This document shows, one piece after another, positions 23,223 through 34,229 of a stretch of DNA of 64,000 bases (positions are counted from its first letter, which is position 1; every line of letters begins with the position of its first letter). The translations under genes and the position numbers were made by a program. The DNA comes from Rhizophagus sp. LPA8_4_AMF (lineage: Eukaryota > Glomeromycota > Glomeromycetes > Glomerales > Glomeraceae). Below the pieces are notes generated by a model that was not told the origin of the DNA, did no database searches, and saw only the letters and a program-made list of their open reading frames with translations. The stretch spans positions 34,491 to 98,490 of the forward strand of contig JADRCO010000004.1 in assembly GCA_021464525.1 (NCBI GenBank). The letters are read 5' to 3'.

Positions 23223-25682
23223 ATGAAAGAGCATAATGGAACTACCTCAACGTCAGCTCCTACTCCTTCAGGCCGCAGGCAGTCAATCGCTCCTCAACAG
23301 CCTGCGATCATCCCCCAAGGAAGTTTACCAATGCGACCAAACTTTCAGACTTTAACTCATCCACAAACTTCCTTGCAACAAACCAACATAAATCATACAG
23401 GTTTGATGATCCAAAGGTCGATTGCACCTGGGATGCAACAGGTTGGCCCAGGTATGTTCCCATTACAAGAACAACCACAACAACTGTTAACTGGGAGAGG
23501 AACATATCCTACATCGCGCCAGTCAGCGCCGCCAGTGGGAACGACTGTTTCTCCTAGAATGTCTCGTCAACCACTCGCTTCTGCTTTGAAGCAATCTACT
23601 CAACCTTCACCCATAATGCCAACAGCAGGAGTTCCAACTTTTCAAAATGTTTCGGGCCAACATCCTATCTCACCGAGCTCTCGGGTCCCTCAAGGAATAA
23701 GACAATCACCTCAGGCATCATTTTATCCAAGCCCAATGTATCCTCTTGTGGATCAAACGAGTAATTATAGATCCGTCTCCGGTACAAATGCAAGTGTTAG
23801 ACCACCTCCTATGAGTTCTAGTAGAATGAGCTTACCCCCACAACAATCGGGTCACCAAAGTAGTGTAAATATGCCAACTATTCCACATCATAATTATAAT
23901 CCGCCTGTACATCATACATCTCAACAATCAAACCCTTCAATGTTACCTCCTCAGAGTATGCAACCTCATCTATCACCTAGATTATCATCGTCTCATTCGG
24001 ATTTGCAGTCAGCTTCAGCCCGAACAACACGTCCGCAATTAGCAAATCCAATGGTTGTACATGATACTAGACCATCTTCCACTTCTACATTAACACAAGG
24101 TGTACAACAACTTTCATTACACCGTGAACGTTCTTCTATTCAAGAAACGCCTTCAAAAATGACATCTATTCCACATGCTTTACGTCCTACTGAAGGTCAA
24201 CGTTCTATGCAAGAATCAGGTCCACAAGCAATGCAAGGTATTCAGCCTATCTCACACACGTCTAGTCGTACTTCATCTCATTCCTATGTTTCAGACGCGC
24301 CTCCGTCGTTAATTTCACAAAGTATTCAGCTTGCTACTAATATTCGTAGCAATCCCAAATTACTGCCACAACATGCACCAATACAACCTCAGAGAATTAG
24401 CCAAAAGCCAAGTTCGCCAATAATTTCACAAGCTAGTGTAAAAACTACGCAAGCTTCGCCAAAACCTATGCATTCATCCACAAAATCTTCTCATAGATCG
24501 CACAAAAATGGACATCATAATTCCCAGAAAAGTATACATCAATCAACTCAATTAACAGCAAGTCAGCAAGCGTCACAGAGAGCAGAAATTACAGAAGCAG
24601 CACAAGTGCTTTACATGTCTTCCATGTCTTCAAGATCTAGAGAGGATCCACATCGATATATGAATTCAGGTCTTAATTCGCAATATGCCACAATGGGTAA
24701 TATTCATATTAATCCTGGTGAAGGTAGCCATTACATTCATCACCGCAATAGATACGCAGGGCCCATGTCACTTGATAATTCTATGACACGTGGAATGAAT
24801 GATGAAAGCGTATCAAGAGAGCAAGATATAGGATTAGTACCGCATAACAGAGGGCACAAAATGAAACATCGAGCTGAGGCTTTGGATAGTGGAGTCAAAT
24901 TAAGAGCGCCATACGGATATGTTGAAGATAAAGAGGAAATCGAAATTCCTAATGGTACAAGACGACCTATTATTTACCGAGGAAATAAAGAAGCAACGGA
25001 TCAAGCTACGGAATTTGTAGGTGAAGCTAATGATAGCCCATATAAAGATATTAATGTGGAAGATATTCTTGGTCCATTAGAGAAACCTGAAGATGCTGTA
25101 CGTAAACCACATTATCGACGTATACTTAAAAGCAAACATCTTGAATCTTTAGCAAATGAATTAATGGAAAGAATTGAGAAAGAGCATGAATTTAATAAGA
25201 AGATAAGTAGATTAATGATAGTATTGCAAGGAGATGATGATATGCATCAAGAACTCGATTTCCGACTAAATCCTCCACCGGAAACAGTTAGTACACGCGT
25301 GTTTAAGGCTGAAGAGGTTGAAGGAGGAAAAAATTTTGGAGTACTTAATGTTGGTTTACAAGGAAATGATCGAAGTAAAGGAAAGAGAGCTCAGGAAGCT
25401 AAGGATCAAGGATTGGAAAATTTAATTATGGTACGCGAGCAATTACAAGAACAACTTGAAAATAGCAATGAGATATTAAGACGTTACAATGAGACAAGGG
25501 AAGGTGTATTAAAAGCTATACGACAAAAGAATATGATATATAGAAGATTGTGTGAAATTGATAAACAACGTAGAAAGGAAGAAAAGAATAGTGACAAAAC
25601 TAGCACTCCACTAAAGAAACATCTACACAAAGATAAGGAAAAGGAGAGGGAGAAAGAGAAGGAAAAAGAACGAGAAGTTTAG
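23223..25682 (+). CDS. RXT2: Probable Rxt2 subunit of the Rpd3L histone deacetylase complex
   Basis: Single exon, 819 residues. Residues 1-540 are low-complexity Ser/Pro/Gln/His sequence with no domain. From about residue 544 the sequence becomes conserved-looking: NRGHKMKHRAEALDSGVKLR, IPNGTRRPIIYRGNKE, SPYKDINVEDILGPLEKPED, then KSKHLESLANELMERIEKEH and ISRLMIVLQGDDD at about 640-675. This order (an 'NRG-K' start, a Tyr-x-Asp-hydrophobic 'EDIL-PL' block, then a 'SK-L-LA' helix and a 'L-GDD' end) is what I know of the Rxt2 N-terminal domain. A coiled coil (EQLQEQLENSNEILRRYNET) and a K/E-rich tail (KEKEREKEKEKERE) close the protein. Rxt2 is a non-catalytic repressor-complex subunit. The assignment is from memory of the family. 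The long Gln/Ser leader, far longer than in yeast Rxt2, is unusual. Confidence 0.66.
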   Translation: MKEHNGTTSTSAPTPSGRRQSIAPQQPAIIPQGSLPMRPNFQTLTHPQTSLQQTNINHTGLMIQRSIAPGMQQVGPGMFPLQEQPQQLLTGRGTYPTSRQSAPPVGTTVSPRMSRQPLASALKQSTQPSPIMPTAGVPTFQNVSGQHPISPSSRVPQGIRQSPQASFYPSPMYPLVDQTSNYRSVSGTNASVRPPPMSSSRMSLPPQQSGHQSSVNMPTIPHHNYNPPVHHTSQQSNPSMLPPQSMQPHLSPRLSSSHSDLQSASARTTRPQLANPMVVHDTRPSSTSTLTQGVQQLSLHRERSSIQETPSKMTSIPHALRPTEGQRSMQESGPQAMQGIQPISHTSSRTSSHSYVSDAPPSLISQSIQLATNIRSNPKLLPQHAPIQPQRISQKPSSPIISQASVKTTQASPKPMHSSTKSSHRSHKNGHHNSQKSIHQSTQLTASQQASQRAEITEAAQVLYMSSMSSRSREDPHRYMNSGLNSQYATMGNIHINPGEGSHYIHHRNRYAGPMSLDNSMTRGMNDESVSREQDIGLVPHNRGHKMKHRAEALDSGVKLRAPYGYVEDKEEIEIPNGTRRPIIYRGNKEATDQATEFVGEANDSPYKDINVEDILGPLEKPEDAVRKPHYRRILKSKHLESLANELMERIEKEHEFNKKISRLMIVLQGDDDMHQELDFRLNPPPETVSTRVFKAEEVEGGKNFGVLNVGLQGNDRSKGKRAQEAKDQGLENLIMVREQLQEQLENSNEILRRYNETREGVLKAIRQKNMIYRRLCEIDKQRRKEEKNSDKTSTPLKKHLHKDKEKEREKEKEKEREV

Positions 25683-26393
25683 GAGAAAATAATATATATA
25701 GTATTTGTGTAAAATAAAGTTAGGCTGTCAATATGATTATTATATGTAAGTAAAAGGTATGTAAATTTTGTTATAAAAATGAGAAAACAATTGCAATTCT
25801 GAAAATGGGTTTTAATGTAATATTTAAGTAAAGAACAATTTTTTGTTTACAATTTTCATCTAAAAATTGACGGATGACAGGATTATCAAAATGATAATTT
25901 CATAAATAAAGTTGGTATACTTGGATAATTCGTGTAGCACAGAGTGCATATCAATTAAGTAATTTAACTGGATGGTTCTGCTACCGAATTTATTATAATT
26001 AAGACTAGGTGTCGTCGAAGTTCTTATTATAAGAAAATATATTATTTCTTTTGTCATCTGGTAACTAATTAGTATTAAGGATTTTTTTCGCCATTCATGA
26101 AAATGATCTGGGGTATTAACGATTGTATTATAATTCTAGATTATGAATTTATAAACAATAGATGTTATAATAAAAAGATTTATTTTAATTATACTTTTAC
26201 ATAAAGTTATATAAAATATTTATTTTAGAAATTACAAAAAAGAAAGTTTCGTTTTAAAATAAAAATACATTAGCCAATATATAGTAATTTATAATATTAT
26301 TGAATTCTATATATTCTATATCCAATTATTCGATCTTTTCAATATTAACTTAATTTAATAAATATTACTTCATTTTAACTAACAATATTATTT

Positions 26394-26424
<31 letters not shown>

Positions 26425-26466
26425 TAAAAAAAAAATAAAAAAAAAAAAAAAAAAAAAAAAAATTAT

Positions 26467-26500
<34 letters not shown>

Positions 26501-26531
26501 AAAATATAATAAAATAAAAAGAAAGACGGGT
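25683..26531. other. Convergent intergenic region with long poly(A)-like tract
   Basis: 849 bp between the RXT2 and DPM2 stop codons. The RXT2 side carries aataaa words (25700-25720). The DPM2 side contains the A-rich tract listed separately. A 65-codon open stretch at 25860-26057 has no family resemblance. Confidence 0.45.
26399..26512. repeat. Interrupted poly(A)/poly(T) low-complexity tract
   Basis: About 110 bp of almost pure A on the plus strand, broken by single T positions and one 'attataagt' interruption near 26461. It lies in the 3' flank of DPM2 (transcribed from the minus strand, where it reads poly(T)). Slippage-prone low-complexity sequence; assembly length may be unreliable. 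Confidence 0.85.
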
Positions 26532-26955
26532 TTAAGCTTTTTTAACATTTTTCTTTGCACCATTACTTTTTATCATAACTAAAGCTAAGAATGTGAACAC
26601 TACGGTAAGACCAAAAAGTAATAATACAACAGGTATTCTTATTGCGTATGATCTATCAGGAAAATATTCATGTAATGGATGCCCATCATCAACAAATGGC
26701 TATATATATAATATATATAAACAGTAAAACATCATTAAAGAATTTCTTTAAGTAGTAATTTATAAATTAAAGTATTACATCAATTACATTACCATGATTA
26801 ACGCCCATATGGTATAATATAAAAATAATGCTACGGAAGTTAAAAGCAACGTAGCTCCAACCGCTTTATCACTTGATGCCTAAATAACATGTAATATAAG
26901 TATATAATCGAATTTAAAGACAAATCGATAAGGAATTTATTTTATCACAAACCAT
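26532..26955 (-). CDS. DPM2: DPM2, regulatory subunit of dolichol-phosphate-mannose synthase
   Basis: Dpm2 is a small ER membrane protein that stabilises the Dpm1 catalytic subunit through Dpm3, supplying dolichol-phosphate mannose for N-glycans, O-mannosylation and GPI anchors. Exons by my reading: 26953-26955 (the ATG alone), 26793-26879, 26532-26699. Total 85 residues, against 84 in human. The protein reads MASSDKAVGATLLLTSVALF, then YYTIWALIM. Then PFVDDGHPLHEYFPDRSYAI follows, then a second membrane segment (IPVVLLLFGLTVVFTFLALV), and a basic end (KKNVKKA). Two membrane helices and the PF-D--H--H-YF-PR-YAI core match Dpm2. The ATG-only first exon (donor GTTTGT) is the least certain part; exons 2 and 3 are secure. 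The gene is too broken up to show as a long ORF. Confidence 0.85.
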
Positions 26956-27448
26956 AAATATTAATTTAATTAATTGAAATAGTAGAAAATAAGTAATTAA
27001 AATTTTTTATATTAATAATAAAGAGTCAAAAATAATAATGAAGGTAGCTCAATTTCCAATTTTATATTCAGGATATTAATCAAATTTTAATTGGTTATTA
27101 AAATTTAGCCAATAATAATCTGACAATACTGATAGTCATTTAATGCGATATGTGAATCATAGCTATATACTGTAATTAAATAATATATTTTTAATTTATT
27201 AATTTATTTCTTTTTTTTTTTGATCCTTTAAAATTATTATAAAAAAAAAAAAAATTTTTTTCAACAAAACTTTGCTTTTACGTTGACTTAAAAAAAAATG
27301 ATTGTAAAACTACATTTGAAAATAATGGAATAAGTTCAAAAAAGTACTAATTCACAAAATTATGCTTCATTTATCTTTTTTTGTAAAAAAAAATAGTGGT
27401 ATTTAAGGTGTTTCTAGATGTGTATATATATTATGATTTCAATAAAAT
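26956..27448. other. Intergenic; no gene seen
   Basis: About 490 bp upstream of DPM2 and downstream of the EB1-type gene. Poly(A) and poly(T) runs at 27205-27300. No ORF or RNA gene recognised. Confidence 0.4.
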
Positions 27449-28643
27449 TTAAAAGGTTTCCTCATCATATGCCTCTCCTTCGACTGTTCCTTCTGGTGGA
27501 ACTTCAAATCCATCCTAAAAAGGTATAATGAAAATTTATTATCAAATAAGATTTACTTTAACAAAAAGAAAAATCTATTGCATACCTCTGTACTGTAAAG
27601 AATGGTCTGAATTTCTTTCAATAATTGATTGTCAGGTTCAACATCAATTTGTTGTTGGACCAAGATTTCGATATCTCTAAGTTTGCCGAAATAGAAATCA
27701 CGTTCTTTCTCAAGGCCATCTACAGTAACCTTAAGTTCTTCATTTTGTTTGTTTAATTCGATCACCATAGCTGATTGATTGGTGTCATGATGTAACCCTG
27801 TAGATGGCATTCGTCCTATATGATACGAATAAGGAAATTCGATATAATGATGTGATTTGATTTAGTTATGTAGATTAATTTAAACCCTTAAGACGATTGC
27901 TAATTTAAACCCACCTGCTGCTGTGCTAGCAGCGGTCCTTTTTGGCATGGTTCTAGTGGCACCTCCACCAGATACCGATTTTACAACGCCTGCTCCACCA
28001 CCGCTACGTCTTGCTTGGGCATCGTAGGGTCCACCGGGATAATAAGTATCCCAATACTTCTTCATCCACTGCAAGAATTCAAGATTATCTTGGAATTTAC
28101 ACTTAGTAAGACGTTCAATAGGAATTACCTATTATACGTTTAATAAATTAGATAAGGAAAATCCCCCAAAAAACAATTAAAAATAAAATAATTTCAATTT
28201 CCAATTTTATTTTTTTTTACCTTGTCGATTTTGTGTTTGTCAAGAGCTGTCTGCAATACTTTGTAATTAGCAACATACTCATATTCATGTTTTGCGTTAA
28301 ATTTAACCTTCTGCATTTGTACATCCCCTAATAAAATGATATATATTAGAAAGTTATAAAGTCAGCATGACAACAACATAAAATAAAAATGATAATTATT
28401 TTACCAAATATTGAGTCAATAATTTGACAGTGAGCTGCGCCTATTGAAATAAAGTTTTTTAAAAGCATCGGAAAAATATGTCAGTATTTCAAAGTAACTT
28501 AAATACACAACGTACCAGATGTTGATTTGTAAAAACGCCCGAAATATGTTTTACTTACCTGTTCCACATTGTTCAACTTTTGTATAGCTGATTTGTAACA
28601 AGTCGTTCAGCCACGCGAGTAATTCTGTTCGTGATTCACTCAT
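27449..28643 (-). CDS. BIM1: EB1/Bim1/Mal3-type microtubule plus-end binding protein
   Basis: EB proteins track growing microtubule ends and recruit other factors. Exons: 28559-28643, 28405-28440, 28221-28327, 27915-28128, 27586-27815, 27449-27514. Total 245 residues. The N-terminal CH domain (about 1-120) has the EB hallmarks: [20 protein letters not shown] and [18 protein letters not shown]. The same domain continues with [20 protein letters not shown], then [20 protein letters not shown] and [13 protein letters not shown] Gly/Ala/Ser/Arg linker follows. The coiled coil and EB homology domain ([20 protein letters not shown], then [20 protein letters not shown]) are at about 165-225. The last exon ends ...AYDEETF, an acidic-aromatic tail like the EEY/F motif read by CAP-Gly domains. 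Length and domain order are normal. Confidence 0.95.
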
Positions 28644-29455
28644 GGTTATATAACGGTGTTAACAAATTCTTTGATCCTTAGATGAAAAAGAGTGAGTAAA
28701 AAAAAAAGATTTTCCTCTAAAAAAACAAACGGCTGTGATTTATGGGTCTGAAGAACTTCAATGTTTGTGTCACAGAAAAAAAAATGAAGACACCTTTTAT
28801 TGACTTTATCGGAGAAAATTTAAGATAACCTACAGCCGGAAACTCGCTTTACCGATATATTAGGAAAAAAAATTATAAAATTTTCATCGAGATTTAGAAA
28901 ACCACCCTTAAATGATGCAAGCTGGCGTGAATAAAGTCTATATTTGTCTAAAAATAGAAATGCAATGCCCACGAGAATCTTTATTCGTTAGGTATTGCAG
29001 CAAAAACAAGAAACTCCAGTGGTTCCACGCGACTAATGCAGTGCAAAAAAAAGCATCAAATTATTAATTTTTGATATCTTCGTCCATTACCAAACCAATT
29101 ATAATTATTATTTGATTGGTATATATCATGATAATTATTAGTTTAAGATTTATTACTAAATATGTTAATTAATATTATCGTTTCATTAAAAAAAATTTCC
29201 AAGGGTTAATGTGTGATAATTAGTAAAAGTCTTTGAAGTTATATATGAAAATTTTTATTGTATTTTACAAACGTCTAAAGAAAATTTGTGATTTCAATTT
29301 TGATCGCATAATATACTTGTATTATTAAATGTCTTGTCTAAATTTACTTATCTATTTTTATCTATCTATCTAATCCTGTTATGATAATGTTCATATCAAA
29401 TGTCCGAAAGCCCTCCGACTAATAATAACAAATATTATTATGTTAATGAATAAAA
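28644..29455. other. Intergenic; no gene seen
   Basis: About 810 bp between the EB1 start and the kinase stop on the same strand. The stretch 28644-29080 is less AT-rich and includes the EB1 promoter. 'tatctatc' repeats occur near 29350-29370. No other feature was recognised. Confidence 0.4.
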
Positions 29456-31710
29456 TTAACCTCCAGAACCTCCTCCTTTACCACCTGGAAATTTTGCTCC
29501 TAATGTGGCAAACAATCCAGGAGAACTAGAAAGTTTTTTATCTTTCTTTTCTCCACCTGTACCCTTGGATGATGATTCTTTCATTGTATTATCATCCTTT
29601 AAAGAAAATAATGAATTAGCACTAACTGACGTTGAATCAAAGATAAATGAACGTTTTTTTGTTATAGCTGATTTAGCTTTTTTAGTTTCTTTGGCACCAG
29701 AATTACTTTTACTACGCTGTATCTGTGGTTGTACTTTTAATGTTGATTGTTGGGTTGTTGAAGTAGATACACTTTCATGATTAGAACTGAAAATTCCATA
29801 TCTTTTTGTAGGCGAAACTGCATGTGATTTCATTGCCGCCTTTAAATTAGAAAAGAAGCTATTGCTCGCTGATGTTGGAGACTCTTGTTTACTTTGTGAT
29901 AAATCATTACCTAAAATATCATTACCTATAATATCACTAACACGAAATTCAGGAATTATCGGCGATTTGAATGAATCGTTTATCATCATACTGCAAAATA
30001 GTAAAAAGTTTGTAAAAAGTTTGTAAATTATTTGGAAATTAAAAATGTAAGATTATTTTTAACATAATTATTTACCCAAAGTTATCATCATTAAGAGGAG
30101 AATCATGTGATGATAGCTCATTTTCTTGACATATTTGTTGCCAAGTTTTTAAATGTTGACCATATACTTTAGTTGCATATGATGGTATTTCTTTCTCTTT
30201 CTCCAAAGATGAATTATTAGTACTGTTAGTAGAGTATCCGCTATCATTCCTCGAATGGTCTTGACTTGAAGCAACAGATGGTTTTTTTTGATGCTGGAAA
30301 TCAAATGTCGTAGGTGACATTTCCGTAGCCGATACTGAAGAATATCGTCTATGAGCTTTCATAAAATCTCTCGATCTACTACAGGATCTTCTTAGAACAG
30401 GCGATGAGTCATCCACAGCTCCAAAAAACTTCATAACATCATCTGGAAGTTGATATCTTCGTAAATCAACAGCCTTGGGTGATATAGGCGAAATATAATC
30501 AATTTTTGATGAATCAGTTCCTTGATTCATCTTTTCAATTTCTTTTATCATTTGATCTATTTCACTTGTTGCACTAGAACGATCCCTTTTATGTACGTGC
30601 GGAAACTGAAATGATCTACTTAAATTTGATTTGTGCCTTGAAGAAACATCACCATTAAAACCATGCCCTTGTCTACCGCGCGGTATAGGAATTGGTTTAG
30701 CGTTATCTATTATGGATCTTCTTCCATGTCCATTACAATGTGCTGTATAAGGCCTGCTTATCGATGAAGTCTCCTCATGCTCATATTCTTCCATTATCGT
30801 TCCATGCTCTCTTACTAGATGATTTTTAATTATACTCTGTTCAATAGACTCCATATTATCTCCGAAACCATTGTCTTGAGACGCCCTAAATGGACTAATA
30901 GCTTTGATTGTAGGAAGTACAAATTCCTCTTGTCTAACATTATTTGCGGCTTCAATATCCAAAGGTCGCAAGTGTGATGCAGGTCCACTGTTAAACAGTT
31001 CAACTATATCTTTATTTTGTCCATCTGTTGCCTTAGTCCATATATAACGATTATTGTTCTTTTTGTCTCCTGGAGATAAATTTCCTCTTTTGAACAAAAA
31101 ACTATCATTTTTTCTCTTTTTTTCCATTCTTTTATTTAAATTAATTTCCTCTATTTCATTAATCGGTGTAAATATTAAATTGCTTTCAGTAAAATATAGA
31201 TGTTTGAGAGCATCTAACGCAGTGAGACGTTGTTTTGGATCATAGCGCAAAAGATTTGAAAGAAATTCAAGAAAATAAGGTGGAGTAGATTGAGAAAACA
31301 TATTTGATAATGGTTGTGGGGGTGTCTAATAGTTGAAAGTGAGTTATTAATTGAATCAATACTTATTTTCATATGAAATGAACTTGCAAATAATCTAAAT
31401 TTAGGTATAAATAAAGATTAATTATATAATTTTTACCTGCGGAAAAGAAAATCCCATTGACTTTGCTAGTTTAACACCTTCTTTCCATTCTCCTCCACCA
31501 ATTCCATCAGTCTGCACACTAAGTTCTGATTTAACATTTGGACTTCCTAATACTTTAGAAATTGTATATAATTGATCTATTTCACTATACCCAGGAAATA
31601 AAGGATTTAGAGTAAACAATTCTGCTAAAATAGTTCCAACTGCCCATAAATCTATTGGTGAAGAATAAGAATTAGAACGTAAAAGTACTTCTGGTGCACG
31701 ATACCTAGAA

Positions 31711-31741
<31 letters not shown>

Positions 31742-32904
31742 TTAAATAAAATACTCTATATGTAAATAGCAATTTAAACACGCACCTTTAAGAATTTCTT
31801 ACCATCTTGTACTAACATAATCTGTGTATGGAGGTTTCGATTTTATCTCTCTCGCTAAACCAAAATCACCAACTTTTACTATATACTCAAACTCATCATC
31901 TATATCGTTTGACCAATTATTTTTAGTATTAGGATCATTTTCTACATCATATTCACAAGTTATTTTTTTTTGAGTTGATATTAGGATATTTTCCGGTTTC
32001 ATATCACGATGAAAAATTCCATATGAATGAATAAAATAAAGTCCTTCAAGTATTTGAAATCTATAAATTATTAAACAAAAAAAAAAATTAGTCATATATG
32101 TATATATGTATATATATATATAATTTGTGATTCGATTAAACAAAAATAAAATAAAACTTTACATGATAGATTGTACAATATTTTCATTCAACTTTTTTCC
32201 TCTTCTATCTTTTATTAATTGATAAAGATTACCTTCCATATATTCAAAAACAAAATATAATTCTCGTGTTTGTGGTATAAGAAAAGCTTCTAATAGAGAA
32301 ATGATACTTGGATGTGACGGTAGGGTTCTTAAAGCCTTTATTATTTATTTTCCAATTCCAAATTAATTAACAAAATAATGTTAAAATCACGTGGATGGTA
32401 CGAATCTAATGTGAAAAATAAAGATTGCGAGACGAAAAAAGACAATAGAAATTAGATCGTTCAAAAATCCATCTTCCAGTCAATACCTTGAATTCGCGAA
32501 GTTCACACACTTTATCCCACGAAGAAAACTTCTTTTTCATTCTTTTGATCGCTACCTTTATGTTACACAAAGAAAGAAAATTAAAATATATAAATAGCTA
32601 TTAAAAAAAATTATTATATAATTATTCTAAGATTAATCTCTTCAAGTACTTTTGTTAAGGCTTAAAAATATATAAAATTGGTAGTCCCCATTTTAATTTA
32701 TTTTTATTATCGCTAAAAACACTTTTTTTAATACCATTTGACGAAAAAAGATCTTAAAAAAAATACTTTATATATGTATAAGGCAAAAAATATTGAATAA
32801 ATTTCCGTAAAACTCACCACTTGACCAGTTTGGCTGTGTTTTGCCTGTACAACTGTGCCGAATGAACCATTTCCCAACTCCTTTACAGTAAGGTAGTCGT
32901 CCAT
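29456..32904 (-). CDS. RCK-family protein kinase (Ime2/MAK/ICK type)
   Basis: A CMGC Ser/Thr kinase of the family that includes yeast Ime2 (meiosis), and animal MAK and ICK (cilia). Exons: 32818-32904, 32487-32555, 32163-32335, 31803-32060, 31437-31704, 30076-31325, 29456-29990. Total 879 residues. The start [20 protein letters not shown] gives the glycine loop. Catalytic Lys33 lies in [10 protein letters not shown], then [45 protein letters not shown] (TDY activation motif), [12 protein letters not shown], and [20 protein letters not shown]. About 35 extra residues, acidic and Asn-rich, separate the HRD and DFG motifs. The C-terminal 540 residues are a Ser-rich disordered tail, ending GGKGGGSGG, expected to hold regulatory phosphosites. 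The TDY loop and 'VAIKRMK' distinguish it from MAP kinases. The exact cellular process in this fungus cannot be read from sequence. Confidence 0.9.
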
Positions 32905-34229
32905 TTGACAAAAGTAGTTTTAAAGATAGATGTAAGGAAGAAAAAAAAATGAATATATATAAAATGTATTTGTACGAATAAAGAAAAGAAATTTATAAAG
33001 AATTAATAGTTATTTCGAAACTTCGCACAAATGGATCATGTGTAGCGTTACTAGAGAAAGTATCTGGTTGGTGTTTTAAACGTTTGATCGAGTTTAGCTT
33101 TATATAAATACCATTGAACAATTTTATATTGCACATAATTAGAAACTTTTTAATTGTTTACTTGCATTTATGTATAAAATCCCATAAGTTCAATAAATAA
33201 CCTATATGGAAGTTACACGAGTCCCTACTTCATTCAGCAGGAAACTTCCTGTTTGTAACATAGCTACAATGATGAAATATAGGACAAATTTTTTCTGATG
33301 AAATGATGATTCTGAAAAAACATCTGGATAAAAGTCATTTCTTTGCAACATTTGCAACATTTAAATTTTCACTACATATTTATTTACAAGAGAATTTTTA
33401 AATCAAATTTAATTTATTTATTAAATAGGTTTGAGAGTGATATTTACAAACAAATAAACGGTAAAAAGATACATACATAATAATGGTAATCCAAACATGA
33501 TCCTATCAATTCTCTTTTTAAGGAGAAATGATTTACGAGAAAAATAAATATTTGTTTATTTTACCCCCGTTTTAATACTCTTAAATATATTTAATTGATG
33601 CTTTCTAGTGTCAAGTAACCAATAAATTATTATGATGAATTATGAATTTTAAGTGATAAATAAATATAAATAAATCAGCAAGTGTAATTTCTTGAATGAT
33701 TAAAATGATGTTATTTCTCATATCTTGCAAGTTTTATTAAAGAAAAAATAAAATTACACCGATTAAATCCTACTTATCAAAGTTTGTATTTAACTAAATA
33801 ATCCAATATAGTTCGTGAAAAAATAAATAGATTTCACTTAAAGATAAAAAAATTTAAGGCGAAAATCGAAATTTTTAAGTGCTATGACCGATTGATGAAT
33901 GTTTGATAATTTAAAGAGTATGTATAAAAATAGGGTGCATAATATTACTATATAAACGTTAATTCTTTTTTTTCTTGTGTATAAATAGACTATCAATTTC
34001 ATAATATAAATAACTAAAGTACATTGGGTCTATCAGTCGAAACACGAGTTAAATTAAAAATAAATATAAAAAAAGAATTTTGTTACAAAATTATTATCCA
34101 AAAAAAGTACGTCAATGATTATTATGAATGAAAGTAAAAAACCTTCAAGGATAAAAAAGCGATATTAAAACAGAAATGCAATGTAAAATAATAAATGAAA
34201 AAGAGTTGACATAAATTATTTGTATCGTA
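32905..34229. other. 1.3-kb AT-rich intergenic region; no gene seen
   Basis: Contains the kinase promoter side (32905-33300) and the 3' flank of the HECT gene. Very AT-rich throughout. No ORF of interest, no tRNA-like sequence and no clear repeat found. Confidence 0.4.
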
